Positions 22,231 through 33,402 of a stretch of DNA of 64,000 bases are shown in pieces. The notes below the pieces were generated by a model. The model made no database searches. It had not been told where the DNA came from and worked only from the letters and a program-made list of their open reading frames with translations. Where the stretch lies: positions 78,748,543 through 78,812,542 of the forward strand of contig OX465281.1 of assembly GCA_949987705.1 (NCBI GenBank), written 5' to 3'. Origin of the DNA: Thereva unica. Taxonomy: Eukaryota > Arthropoda > Insecta > Diptera > Therevidae. Position 1 is the stretch's first letter; each line of letters starts with the position of its first letter. The translations under genes were made by a program, and so were the position numbers.

Positions 22231-24040
22231 TCTTCTGCATTCACTGCGAGTGGAAATGAGACCTCTCGATCGGTTGCCGGAACTTCTTCCAAGATGGTGT
22301 TGTGATTCGCGGCCCATTTTCGGAGCTCTAGCCCTCCAGCTCGGAGAAGCTGAATTAGTTGCCTTTGTTTTTGTCTTGCTTCTTCTATATTATCTGCGCC
22401 AGTCATCAAATCGTCAACGTAAAAATCGTTGAGTACGGCGTTAGAGCCGATTTGGAATGATTCTGCTTCATCTTTCGCCAATTGGTGCATGGTTCGGATG
22501 GCAAGGAAAGGAGCGCTCTTTGTTCCGAACGTCACGGTTAAGAGTGTGTAGTCTCGTATAGGCTGATCTGGTGATTCCCTCCAAACAATTCGTTGATAAT
22601 CGGCATCGTCTGGATGAACTCGTATTTGGCGATACATCTTTTCTATATCGGCCATGTAAGCAATGCGGTATTTTCTCCATCGCATGAGTGTGGACATCAA
22701 AGAGTCTAGTATCACTGGACCATTCAATAATACGCTATTGAGTGAGTTTCCGTTGGCAGTCGGACGGGATGCGTCGAAAACTACTCTCAGTTTGGTGGTC
22801 GTGCTACTCGGTTTGATGACAGCATGGTGAGGCAGGTAACAACATCGATATGTTGTCGTGCCGTTAGGCAGTTGGTTTTGAAGTGCTGATTCTGGGGTGT
22901 TGGTAGGCACCATGTGTCCTAACGTCAAATATTCCTGTATGCATTTGACGTAGTCCGCTTTCAAATCGGGATCTTGTTGGAATCGTTTCTCCATTTGCAT
23001 CAATGTTCGAATGGCGATGTGTCTTGATGCGCCAAGTTGTATTTTATCAGCTACAAATGGAAGCCGTACCTGGTAACGTCCGTTGCTGCATCTAGTGACG
23101 TTGTGTTTGAAGTGGTTTTCGCAACGGGTTTCTTCGGTTGTCCATTTGGATCTTGATGGAAGTTCTTCTAGTTCCCAGAATCTCTTTAGCTCATCGTTAG
23201 GAGTCGCCTGAGTGAAGAATGTTTTCATATGTGTGTTTGCTCGTGCAGCTGAAGTGGTCTTCCCAGAGATGATCCACCCAAACACCGTGTTTTGTCCCAC
23301 TGGGGCTTCCTCGTTGCCTTTCCTTAGGCCGGCCAAGATGATCATGGGGAATACATCTGCTCCCAAAAGGATGTCGATGTGACCCGGCTTGTGGAGCGTT
23401 GGATCCGCTAATTCGAGACCCTTTAAGTGCGCCCAATCCTTGCTAGAACATTCACTATTTGGTAATGGATTAGTTATTTTGTTAATTACCATTGCCTGGA
23501 CCTGGATGTTCTTCGCCTGTTGGTTTCGTGTCTTTAGTTGCAGCGAGGCCCATTTTGTGATTTTCCCCGCTGGCATGTTACCAATCACGGTTAATGCTGT
23601 TTGTATTGGCTCCTTTTTGAGTTGTAGATTTTGAACCACTGCCTCCCGTACGAATGAGGATTGAGATCCGGGATCAATGAGTGCTCTGCAGACCTGCTCT
23701 CGTCCAGTTGGAGATACTACGGTGACCAGGGCTGTGGCTAATAGTACTTGTCGGCAGTCGTAGCGTGCTGCCTGAGGGAAGTATGTTTGTGTTTGGTTGG
23801 ATGGTAATTCATCGTTTGAACTTGAGGGCGGTGAAACGCTGCTGTTGGTTTGACTCGCTGACTGGATTCTGTGTAAGGTTGTATGGTGAGTCTTTCCGCA
23901 TTGGAAACATCTACCTTTACTGGGACACTGTGATGAGCGATGGCCTGCTCTCAGGCAATTGATGCATAAGTTCTTTGATTTAACTGTTTTGTATTTCTCA
24001 TCGATGCTGAACTGCACACTATGCTGAACTATTTGGGGCA
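22225..24040 (-). pseudogene. BEL/Pao pol: zinc knuckles, protease, reverse transcriptase
   Basis: Begins in the knuckles CINCLRAGHRSSQC and CFQCGKTHHTTLH, then the protease (ALIDPGSQSSFV), then RT: KLRVVFDASRP, YMADIEKMYRQI, TFGTKSAPFLA and the FYVDDLMTG active site. It is separated from gag by a one-base shift at a G4 run (24035-24038 on plus) and from RNase H by another small shift near 22225. An added C in that run would fuse gag to pol as in other BEL elements. Confidence 0.92.
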
Positions 24041-25093
24041 TTTCCCTATGGTATGTGCGCCTTTGCACAGGATGCATACGCTTTGATTTGCGACGTGGAA
24101 GGCTTGTGTTCTTCTTCTTGGGTGCTCTCTGGACTTGCTTTCGTGAGGTTCATTCTTGTGGCTTGTTGGTTTGCTGACAGCTTCCAAGGTTCTGAACCTG
24201 GTTTCCAAGAATTCGCGTAGTTCCACCCATGTTGGAATCGATTGCCTTGATTTGGTGCTCTGCGACTGTTCCCAATGTTCGTGAGTTTCGCTTGGTAGTT
24301 TTTGGACCAGCAAGTGGATGAGAATGGGATCCCAATTTTTTGTTGAGACCTCCAGATTCTCAATGGCAGTGAGGCATTCGTGTGTCCTCGTTTTTAGCTC
24401 CTTGATGCCTTGAGCTGTTTCTCGGGTTAATTTTGGTTGGTTGAGCAGAATGTCGAGCTGGGTTTTCAACAATGCTCTCTTGTTGTCGTAATTATCGACG
24501 AGAAGTTGCCATGCTGGTTCATAATTGGCGTCACTAATGAGCGTGTTGCTGAGTAGTCGTGCAGCTTCTCCAGAAAGATGAGCCTTTAGATATTGGAGTT
24601 TTTGTGCTCCTGTTAACGATATTTTGTTATGCACAAGGCTGGAAAATAAATCCAGGAATGATGGCCACGACTCGTAATCCCCTGCAAATGTGGGTATCGA
24701 GATCCTTGGGAGTTTCACATTGTTGTTGGGCTGCGTAATGCAGCTGTTGTTTAGTTCGGCTGATGACTGCTCCGTTCGTGCGACTGGTTCTGTGACTGAC
24801 AGCGTTTTGTGATAGTCTTCATCGATTTTGCAGTACATCTCGACATAGGCGTTTTCTGTGTCAGCATACCAATCCTCTTTGAAGTATAGCTGCTCTTTCT
24901 CGTCCTTCTTCGTCTTGATTGATGTAATCTGTCGATGATTGTTCTTGAATTCCGTCCAGTCATCGTCGAGCATCTTGAGCCTTTTTTGAAAATACTGCGC
25001 AGTCTTCCTAGATGGGCCATCCTTGAGATAGTTTCTGAAAGACCTTTCGAGTCTCTCTCGTACTTCGCTCTGTTGAATTATTAAAGCATCCAT
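24029..25093 (-). CDS. BEL/Pao Gag
   Basis: 354 codons from the ATG at 25093. The middle carries the BEL gag signature: LPRISIPTFAGDYESWPSFLDLF, LKAHLSGEAARLLS, and LEVSTKNWDPILIHLLVQKL. It ends in the first zinc knuckle CILCKGAHTIGKC and a stop, with the remaining knuckles in the next frame. Located 38 bp after the primer-binding site on the element's strand. Forms the virus-like particle in this superfamily. Confidence 0.92.
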   Translation of the reverse strand: MDALIIQQSEVRERLERSFRNYLKDGPSRKTAQYFQKRLKMLDDDWTEFKNNHRQITSIKTKKDEKEQLYFKEDWYADTENAYVEMYCKIDEDYHKTLSVTEPVARTEQSSAELNNSCITQPNNNVKLPRISIPTFAGDYESWPSFLDLFSSLVHNKISLTGAQKLQYLKAHLSGEAARLLSNTLISDANYEPAWQLLVDNYDNKRALLKTQLDILLNQPKLTRETAQGIKELKTRTHECLTAIENLEVSTKNWDPILIHLLVQKLPSETHEHWEQSQSTKSRQSIPTWVELREFLETRFRTLEAVSKPTSHKNEPHESKSREHPRRRTQAFHVANQSVCILCKGAHTIGKCPK

Positions 25094-25130
25094 GCTTGTA
25101 TTGCGGCTTAAGTTATCTTATTGAATCACT

Positions 25131-25148
25131 ATCCGGCTCGAAGGACCA
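25131..25148 (-). promoter_or_regulatory. Primer-binding site, tRNA-Tyr type
   Basis: On the minus strand TGGTCCTTCGAGCCGGAT follows the 5' LTR after a 1-bp spacer. From memory this is complementary to the 18-nt 3' end of animal tRNA-Tyr including CCA. Confidence 0.75.
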
Positions 25149-25149
25149 A

Positions 25150-26585
25150 TGTTCAGAATTAGCAATTTAATTTCTGACTCAATAAAAAGGTGCCGGAAGG
25201 GTGCGATTCAATAAAAAGATAACTTTTTCCAATAACCAAATTACTATTTATTCGCAATTAATTATTAGATTTTCTTAAATATAAATTCAATAAAAATTCA
25301 ACAAATTGCCAAAATATTTCTTAAATTCGTTATTAATTCGTGATTTAGTACTTGAAAATTCGTAAATTATTCTTTATTTGTTTGTAAATAAGAATTACCA
25401 AAATATTGCTTGCTCTGATAGTTTAATTGATAACGCCACCTATCTGTCAGATGACGATCGATGTTTCGCCTGATGTGTTCTGCAATTAGAACAGCCAGGA
25501 ATAACCTTTGTGTTGCTGCACTCTGGTTTCGTTTCTTGAGAATCGCTTGGGATTTGCTTGCTGTTTGCTGCCTGGTTGCTGCTTGCTGCCCTGGTTGTGG
25601 CTTGCTGGACTGTTTTGCCTTGTTTCTTCGCAAATTCGTCCCTCTTTGGTTGGTTAGAGTAACTTCTGAAATCAATTTTGGTGATTAAGTTACTGCTGTA
25701 TTAAAGACTTCAAAACTGTCTTTAATTCGGGCTTTACTGGGAAAAGACCTCAATTCTGTCTTTCCAAAATGCTAAGTTCGATACTTAGGCTTTGAAATTG
25801 CTTTATTGCTAAAACCTCAATACAGATTTTATCTTCTAGTTCAAGACTCTAGAAAGATTAAAAGCAATCTGATTTAACGCCGTCTGTGCGTCGGTATTTA
25901 TTTCTCCTCGAACAATAGCTGCGGCTATCCTTTGGCAGGGGGCTCCGTTCTCGAAGTACATAGTTTCGGGTTATGTACTAGATGTCTGATCAGCTGTTCC
26001 TTTTCTGCCCATAGACGTCAAATGGGCTTTTATTTTGGTAAGTATATTTTTATCTTGTATTGAATTTATATATTAATTTTAGTTAATATTTTTAGGTTTT
26101 TTAGCACAGATTCGGTGGGGATGAACTGAGGAGGAGCCGGCGATCACTCCATTGGGGTTGTCAGGTGAGTAATTTTTTGGAATCTGTTGTGTATTTTCAT
26201 TAATCTTTTTTGTTTACAGACTGTCGATTTGCCGACGGCATTTCGGCATTTTCTTGGGATGAATTTTCTGGTGGATTTTTGGTTGGTGTTTTCAGCGCCT
26301 TTGGTTGTTTAAAAAAGGTAAGGACTTGTATATTTAATATTTATATTTAACTAATTCGTTTCTATATTTTCAGGTATGAATTGTTGTTTTTGTTGTGTAG
26401 TGGCGTCTTCTTCCGTGTGTGTTTTGTTTTCGTGATTTTGTGTATACATGTAGTTTTGTTTGTTTATTTTTAATAAAATTAAAATATTGAAAAACTTGTG
26501 TTTTTATTTATTGCTTCCTTCCCTTCTTTATTTTTCAGATATGGTTTTTTACAGATGGTGCTTGATTTTTAGTGTCGCCGGAACA
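25150..26585 (-). repeat. 5' LTR of BEL/Pao element (1,436 bp)
   Basis: Pairs with 19288-20729. On the element's strand it contains a 102-codon Gln/Lys-rich open frame (25367-25675), also present in the other LTR; no family was recognised and its meaning is doubtful. Confidence 0.95.
26038..26477 (+). other. Antisense splice block, second LTR copy
   Basis: Same three introns as in the left LTR, at 26038-26095, 26165-26219 and 26318-26373, with AATAAA at 26472-26477. All donor and acceptor dinucleotides are kept. Confidence 0.6.
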
Positions 26586-26639
26586 CACTCTCATGTAAAT
26601 TTTTTTAAGCAAACGTCCCTAAAGAAGTTTTACTTCAAA

Positions 26640-27545
26640 AAGGGGAAGAGAACAGGATGTACCTAGCTTTGTCTGGCCTCTTCGCAACTAGCCTGTTCGG
26701 CATGGCTGTCCCGGTGGCTCGCTGGCTCCGAGGTAACCACCGCCGACATAGGCTAATGCTACCGCGAGGGACACAACAAGGTGTATTAAAGTGGTTCATG
26801 CAATTCAAAAATGGCAAGATGTGGTTGTGTGGTTAAAGTGGTGCATGCAATTCAAAAATGGCAAGATGGATCGAGAGTTCTACGACTTCAATATAGGACA
26901 CAGAAAGGGAAAAAATCATAGAAATGCAGATTGCAAACATTGTTGGCGTATCGAGGAAAAGGGTCAAAGGATGACTGTTGAGCCAATGACACGGTATGAC
27001 ATATTTAACCGATTCTGGCATGGAACGAATACGAAGAGAAACCTGAATGGAAGGGCATGGTAGAGAGGAGCGAAACTCTGAAGAGCTATTGGGCCCCCTG
27101 GGATTCATTTCACATCGAGGGAGGAATATTGAAGCGCAAATGGGAAACCGCTGATGGTACCTCTCACCAAATGCAGGTACTAGCTCCTCACACTAGAGTA
27201 AGAGATATACTAGAAAAGTGTGCAGTGTCATAATGGTGCATCAGGAGATGTCCTCGAGCAATAAAACTCTGGCAAAAATAAGAGATATGTTGTACTGGCT
27301 TTGCATGCCGGACGATGTTGCAGACCTGTGTCGTAAATTCACAGTTTGTGTCAGCAGCAAGGATCCTTGAGTCTTCAATAAGTGGCCCGAAGCATGTGCC
27401 ATTTCAGATGTTGCAGAAGAGTTAGTGAACAATTGGATCTGCAGATCCGCATGAGCTTCATTCTGACCAAGCGAGAAACTTCGAATCTTAAGTTATTCAA
27501 GTAGTATGTAAAATACTAGGAGTGAAGAAGACAATGCCGTAGCTA
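26640..27545 (+). pseudogene. Eroded Ty3/gypsy pol (RNase H end to integrase)
   Basis: Scattered in-frame islands are recognisable. YDFNIGHRKGKNHRNADC (near 26885-26940) is the end of RNase H and tether. SYWAPWDSFHIEGG...LKRKWETADG is the spacer before integrase. DPHELHSDQARNFES near 27445-27490 is the second Asp region of the integrase core. Many stops. A short tandem duplication of aaagtggt(t/g)catgcaattc... occurs at 26789-26868. Similar integrase remains lie at 32226-32450. Confidence 0.7.
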
Positions 27546-27654
27546 CTCTCTTTTGCGTAGGGGGGCAAAGAAAATTTACTATATTAATGTCTATTTTTAA
27601 AAAATTTTACTTCCGCCAGCATAGTCGATAGAACAGATAATTAGAATAGAATGA

Positions 27655-28911
27655 GGTACACTCAAAGCCTTCTACATTTACAAGCCATGCTGTAGGTGTT
27701 AGTATGTCGTTGTATGAAGTCCCAACTTAAATTCATGAAATGTCAAAATCCCATTAAAAACAAGGGAAAGAAGTGTTTCGTGTCGCGAAAACGAAAAGTG
27801 TTGTTGTTAGTGAGATTTTATTAATAATAATAGGTATTTTATCGAAAGAAAAAACGTGCAAAAGTGCAAAAAGTGTCCAGTGTATCTATTAACAACTTAT
27901 AATTAAGGTGCTAATTTATATTAGCAACTTAATTATAAGTTGTTAATAGAATCCATTTGCGGAATATATGTATATGTTGGTTATGGAGGACTGTCTTATT
28001 CTCAAGTTATATCAAAACGTTTTTTGAGATAATGAAGTTGCAGTTAGTTTAATTAATAGGAATACGTGCATTAAAAGAGACTTTACCTTAAAAAGGGATT
28101 AGCAAGTCATTTTTCAGTGGTGTAATGATAAGGAACGTGCAGATTTTTCGGTTTCATAATAGAATATATACCGATATATTTTACAGTTTTAAGGTGGATT
28201 TTGTTAATTAAAGACCTTTACGAGGAAAGTTGTTATAAATTCGCAACAGAACTGTGCAAAAACGAAATTGAGAGGAATACAATATGTATTTTTAAGGTTA
28301 AACGGCTTGTCTTATCTCGTGAAGCACTGGAGAATCCAAACATCAGGATATTGTGTGTTTCTATGTAAGGTAATTTGTTTTTCTGTTATATTAAAAACTA
28401 TTTCTGAGTATAATAATACTTGAAACAGGTGCAGAACACATTACAGACATCAAGGAACTAAAACGGATTTGAAGCGAACATCACCAAAATGAAATCAAAA
28501 TTAGTTTTATAATGTTTTTAATATTGTTCTGTCCCATCTAAGTAATTTTTTAGTGCGTTTGTTTAAATAAGATTCCTTGTATTTTTTTTTGTTATTGAAA
28601 CGAAATAAGAAAGAACATTTGTGTACATTTTGAAAGATGTGCTCGAGATTTCGTTTAAGTTCCTAATAAAATTCTTTCAAGAAAATTTTGTTTTAATTAA
28701 TTCTATTTTACAATTATCAACGTAATAAAAGTCAACAATCCGGTAAAAAGGTGAAGGCAGAAGTAATTTTCCGAATTTACTCCCAAAAAAACCACATAAC
28801 CACACTTCGAAGTCCCATGAATCTTTGAAATTGAAGTCCCATGAATCTTTGAATGGGAGTGTGAGATTTTGTTGTGCATGGCTTGTAAATGTAGAAGTCT
28901 TTGGGTACACT
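27655..28911. mobile_element. 1,241-bp hAT-like non-autonomous element, TSD GGTACACT
   Basis: Element 27663-28903. The left end is CAAAGCCTTCTACATTTACA..., continuing AGCCATGC; the right end is its inverse with one mismatch. GGTACACT is repeated exactly at 27655-27662 and 28904-28911. No transposase ORF. Homologous to 37866-38794 through the first 210 bp or so and at the right end. Near its right end an internal 24-bp direct repeat (gaagtcccatgaatctttga) occurs twice. Confidence 0.9.
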
Positions 28912-29645
28912 CCCTCGACAATATACACACTCACACATCATCTGCTTTGCGTATGATATGCTTAATAGCGCACACTACCTAATGGCCCAATCTACACTAG
29001 GATCCCTACAGAAGCAGTAGTACCGGTATTTTACGAGAGAGGTATAGAACGACAAGAGGGTAGTGTAGTAACATGTTCATACCATTTCAGTTTTTTACCT
29101 CGAGTTTTTTGCCTTATTTAACTGGACTCTTATTGGATGTATGATGTATCTTATTTTCTTTTGCAAAAAACAACACCTTACAGCATTATTATCTAGAAGT
29201 TCGTCTTCACCATTTGACCTCCTAATTGCTGTTGTCCGCTGCTTCACGTGAATTAATTAAATCCAGAAAAAATTAACTCACAACCCCGAAATCTACGCTG
29301 ACCACCAATCGCACCAATGTTTACTTCATTCATGAGTCTAGGCTTTGTTATGCATATAACAGCAAGAAGCACTGCTAGCAATCGCGCGCTGAAACACTCG
29401 ACTCTATCATTTACCCGTACGTACGTGCGTACTGCACTCACCCTTTGACTATTAAGGAATACACCTTTTAATTATTCACACAAAAACTTATTTATTAAAA
29501 ACCAAATACAATTCAACAACAAACCATATAAAATTCTTAAAGTTCACTGTTATCACTTGCAATTAATATCTCACACTAATAAATTCTTTTTCTTTGTAGA
29601 TTCGTGGGTTTGGATGTAATTGTCCCAGTCGCGCTGGTGCTCGTT
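28912..29645. other. Unassigned; possible LTR fragment on minus strand
   Basis: No ORF of note. On the minus strand the sequence ...AAACATTGGTGCGATTGG near 29300-29320 looks like an LTR end followed by a TGG-starting primer site, and AATAAATAA lies at about 29490 on that strand. No partner LTR or pol is attached, so this is a weak call. Contains a GTACGTACGTGCGTAC run at 29416-29432. Confidence 0.35.
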
Positions 29646-30157
29646 AAGGCAAGGCCCAAATTGAGACGCGTATAGCGCGCGTGAGCTGACATGACACGAC
29701 CAGCATGACACGCACGTGTCACACGCGTAGCGCGGTGATCCGCATATTGAGAGGCAGTTTCGATGTGACACTAGCTGCAATGTCTGGCTCGCGGCAGAAA
29801 AAATTGTTATTAGAGTTGTTAAGTTCAGAATCAGAATCAGATAATGATGCTGAGGACATAATGTTTCTAAATTATTTAGCGACAAAAAAATTGAAATGAC
29901 TCAATAAATATATCCTATTAGAAAGGGACAAATGTGGACAATTTAGAACCACAAGTAAGTTTGAGTGATGCTGATTTTTGTAATTACTTCCGAATGAGTC
30001 GACGCCAATTTACTGAAGTGCATAAAATGATCGAACATTCCATTGATGCAAATGGATGCAATGCCCAAAAACCGATTCCAACCGATGAAAAACTTGCGGT
30101 TTTCTTAAGGTAAGTTACACAAATTTTGCATTATTTAAGGATAAATGAAAACGCTGC

Positions 30158-30789
30158 ATTATTTATTTTCATCATATTGTATTTTCCCATGTTTATTTAA
30201 ATGTGCATGAACGTGAATAGTAAAACAAATTAGACAAAGAACAGAATGATTTTTACGCCGACGTTATATGTTTATAATATGAAGGTGTCCTTATACACAA
30301 ACGTGACACGAAACGAAACATATAGCAGAAGACACCCATTTTAAGCGCTAGAGATGACGACAATAAACTGTTGAAACGTCGTCGAAAAAAATTTTTGTCC
30401 CCTTGCCACACAACCGGCTCTTGCTACAACACCTATGGTATTCATCCCTGAAAACTTGGAACAAAATTAGTCAGATTATTTATTTTCATCATATTGTATT
30501 TTCCCATGTTTATTTAAATGTGCATGAACGTGAATAGTAAAACAAATTAGACAAAGAACAGAATGATTTTTACGCCGACGTTATATGTTTATAATATGAA
30601 GGTGTCCTTATACACAAACGTGACACGAAACGAAACATATAGCAGAAGACACCCATTTTAAGCGCTAGAGATGACGACAATAAACTGTTGAAACGTCGTC
30701 GAAAAAAATTTTTGTCCCCTTGCCACACAACCGGCTCTTGCTACAACACCTATGGTATTCATCCCTGAAAACTTGGAACAAAATTAGTC
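30158..30789. repeat. 317-bp tandem duplication
   Basis: 30158-30474 is repeated at 30475-30789 with no difference that I can see by eye. The right copy runs into the 3' end of the minus-strand MADF-BESS gene. Identity suggests a recent duplication or an assembly duplication. Confidence 0.9.
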
Positions 30790-31559
30790 AGATCGTTAAT
30801 ATCAGAATCAGCTCTGTAGCCTGTTCCAAATTCATGTGGTGAATTTGAAAATGTTTGCGGAGATGGATATTGTGTATACTGGGAAGAGGACGATGACAAC
30901 GTCGAAGACGGTCGGCTACTCTTGTTTATAATTTCTTCCTCTGCTTGTGACACAGCCTGGAAAAGTTGGCCTCTGATTTTATGCTGGTAATTGGAAGGCA
31001 TAGCCTTATATTATAGCCGATATAAAAAAATTGTAAAGAGGGTCATCACTGCTTGCTTCTAGTGTTTTTCTTTCTTTCGCTCGTTCTCGTGATCTATCTT
31101 CACGCGATTGCATTGATCTGATCGAAGTATTAAGTCACGGATATCGTCCTCTTTTTTTTGCCGTTTACTGTATGCCACTTCAGTAGAATCAGAGGTATGA
31201 GGTACTGCAAACTTTGGTATATTACTGCATTCTTCGTCGTTACCTGTGGTATCTTCAACATACGATTTCTCGCGCCTCTCATTTATTACATTTGGCTCAC
31301 TTCTTTCAAAGCCCTCGTTCCTTAAAATCTCCTCAAACGCTGTTGTTTGACTTTGTGAATCTTCATCACTTTCGAGAGTTATGTTTCCTTCACGCGGTCC
31401 TGCTGACATAAAAGAGTCCAGGAATAACATCTGCTTCTGAAATCTCCAAGCCTTAATATTTTCAGCAGCAGCGCCACTTTTCAGACTTTTCAGCTGCCGC
31501 CGTCGGGCATCACGATAGCTGCCCCTTAGTTTAAGCCACATAGTTTTGGCTTCTTCTCC
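30759..31559 (-). pseudogene. MADF-BESS DNA-binding protein of the Harbinger element
   Basis: On the minus strand a likely acceptor (TTGTTGCAG) precedes EEAKTMWLKLRGSYRDARRRQ...AWRFQKQMLFL, the C-terminal half of a MADF domain. A linker rich in Ser/Glu/Lys follows, then after a frame break near 31000-31060 a BESS-like segment (MPSNYQHKIRGQLFQAVSQAEEEI). The amino half of MADF is not found. It lies antisense inside the transposase intron. MADF proteins act as the second, DNA-binding subunit in Harbinger elements. Confidence 0.75.
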
Positions 31560-32225
31560 TGCAACAACATTAACCATTATTAGGTGTGAAGTAAATATAG
31601 TGTTATTAGATGTAAGTTTATTGTTGAACCTCACTAAGCGGATGCGTCTTGTTTCAGATATTTGGCCTCTGGAGACAGCTATAAAAGTTTCGCTTATAAC
31701 TATCTATTGGGGGACAGAACGGTCAAACACATTGTCAAAGAAGTTGCTGTCGCTATATGGAAGCACATGCAACCAATATATTTACCGGAACCTACAACAC
31801 AAACATGGCAATTAGTTGCCTCACGGTTTGAGCAAAGATGGCAATTCCCGCACTGTGTTGGGGCTGTCGATGAGAAACATGTTATGATTAAAACACCTAG
31901 CAGAAGTGGATCGTCATACTTTAATTATAAACACACATTTTCCATTATTTTAATGGCTACAGTTGATGCAGATTATAAATTTATCACAGTTGATGTTGGC
32001 TCAATGGGTAGATTTAGTGATGGAAATATATTTTCTGGTAGTGCATTGGGGACAAAAATGATAGGACACACTTTATTACTTCCTACTACTGAACGAATAC
32101 CTACGATTCCTGAACCAATGCCGTATGTTTTTGTAGGAGACGAGGCTTTTCCTTTGTCAGAAAATCTGATGAGACCATTTCCTATACGCATCTCAATTTG
32201 CGCCTTGCCTAACAATGTTCCTTAG

Positions 32226-32450
32226 GTACTCTAGCATTGTCCTATTGAATCGTTCTCGGGTGTCATCATGGTCTTTTTTACTCCTAGTATATTACATACT
32301 TCTTGAAAAACTTAAGATTCGAAGTTTCTCCCTTTGTCAAAATGAAGCTCATGAGGAACACAAAATCTGTAGATTCAATTGTTCACTAATTCCTCTGCAA
32401 CAGTGATTGCTTCGTGATTTGGAATGGAATAAGCTTCGGGCCAGGCCCGC
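32226..32450 (-). pseudogene. Ty3/gypsy integrase fragment
   Basis: On the minus strand: WPEAYSIPNHEAITVAEELV, then PHELHFDKGRNFES and a stop, then VFQEVCNILGVKKT. It resembles the remnant at 27440-27540 closely and may belong to the same family. Decayed. Confidence 0.7.
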
Positions 32451-32582
32451 TGGGAATGGGCGTGTAGAGTACCAGGGAGGTAGCAAACACAACATTCTCG
32501 TCATCGAACTCATATTCATCATTTGCACCTATTTGTCTTTGTGATGCTATAACAATTCCATGTATTGATCTATTTAAAAAAC

Positions 32583-33290
32583 TAGTTGGGATGTGGGTTT
32601 GACCCTTTCGGTTCACACGATTAATTTCCCGGTATGATGAACGTAGACGGAAAAACCTGGCTTCTTACAAAATAGTAATATGTTTAGCACTAGTGGAAAA
32701 TTTACTAGTATCAGAACTGGTGACAAAGTAATCCTGGGAGAAGCTAGTTAAAATATCTATAATAGGGGTTAATCTAAAATATAAATATAAATATAGGGAA
32801 TTTGTTTTTCCCGAACGTTAGCAAACAAACATTTCCTTAGTACTTCGATCGCTACATTAAAGCGGGTGTTCGAATTCGTATTGAGCGTGTTGAGCGCCGC
32901 TGATCAACTGGGAAGAGAATGACTTCATTCGGAAATTTTTCGGTAGCTGAAGGAAATCCCGGGGTGAACCGCAATTTCCCGAAACTGTATCACGCGTAGA
33001 AAGCAATTGAGCTGATGAAAGGTTTGAACAATTCATGGTGTTTGTAAAGCGGAACGAAAATTTTGCACAATTTTTAAAGGTTGTCGGATTTTGACAAGTG
33101 ATGTTTTGTTGGAAGGCTATCGCTGAACAGAATCCAAAAAAGATCACTTCGTTTAGAACGGGTCTCATTCCATCGAGTTTATTAGATACCAGCAGAACTT
33201 ATCTATTTAAGATCTTTCTGACACTGAACCGAAGTTTTCCATTTAAACAAAAAAGGCTCGACCGAATGTTACGAACGAATGTTTATGTGA
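32583..33290. repeat. Dispersed repeat family, copy A
   Basis: Aligns by eye over about 700 bp with 59994-60770 in the same orientation (shared blocks: gttgggatgtgggtttgacc, tatgatgaacg, agaacgggtctcattccatc). No ORF, TIR or LTR signature was recognised, so the class is unknown. Confidence 0.75.
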
Positions 33291-33402
33291 AAAAAGGTTA
33301 ACGTTTTCAAAACGCTATAAAAAATTAAGTAACCAAGCAATCGTGGTCGTGTAAAGTGGAATTTTCTTTGGAAGGTATGTAGAGTATAAGAAAAATCTCG
33401 AC

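Larger units (their letters stand above)
19283..26590 (-). mobile_element. BEL/Pao LTR retrotransposon, 7.3 kb, TSD CACTC
   Basis: Element 19288-26585, coding strand minus. The two LTRs start TGTTCCGGCG and end CTGAACA on that strand. CACTC at 19283-19287 and 26586-26590 is a perfect 5-bp TSD. Internal order on the minus strand: primer site, gag, protease, RT, RNase H, integrase zinc finger, then directly the polypurine tract and 3' LTR; the integrase catalytic core is missing. The LTRs differ by only a few changes (9-bp and 3-bp indels and at least one substitution), so insertion was recent. Confidence 0.95.
29780..32221 (+). pseudogene. PIF/Harbinger transposase, 3'-truncated
   Basis: An ATG at 29780 opens a short acidic amino end. 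After a frame break near 29899 comes DADFCNYFRMSRRQFTEV...EKLAVFLR to a GTAAGT donor at 30110. The acceptor TTTCAG ends at 31657 and the second exon joins in frame as LRYLASGDSYKSF. The core has CVGAVDEKH (first Asp), DVGSMGRFSDGNIF and PYVFVGDEAFPL (second Asp). The region with the third acidic residue is missing because sequence changes after MRPFP and a TAG follows at 32223. The intron is 1,548 nt and contains an antisense gene. Harbinger identification rests on the DDE_4 motifs. Confidence 0.88.
29648..32225 (+). mobile_element. PIF/Harbinger transposon, right end lost
   Basis: Left end near 29648 (GGCAAGGCCCAAATTGAGAC, preceded by TTAA). It contains a two-exon DDE_4-type transposase on plus and a MADF-BESS gene on minus, the two-protein set typical of PIF/Harbinger. 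The right side stops abruptly at about 32225 against gypsy integrase sequence, with no matching TIR, so the element is truncated. A 317-bp tandem duplication lies inside. Confidence 0.75.

Noticed and set aside
21245..24335. Several 60-105-codon ORFs within the minus-strand BEL pol region
   Set aside because: They overlap the gag/pol reading in other frames and lack retroelement motifs.
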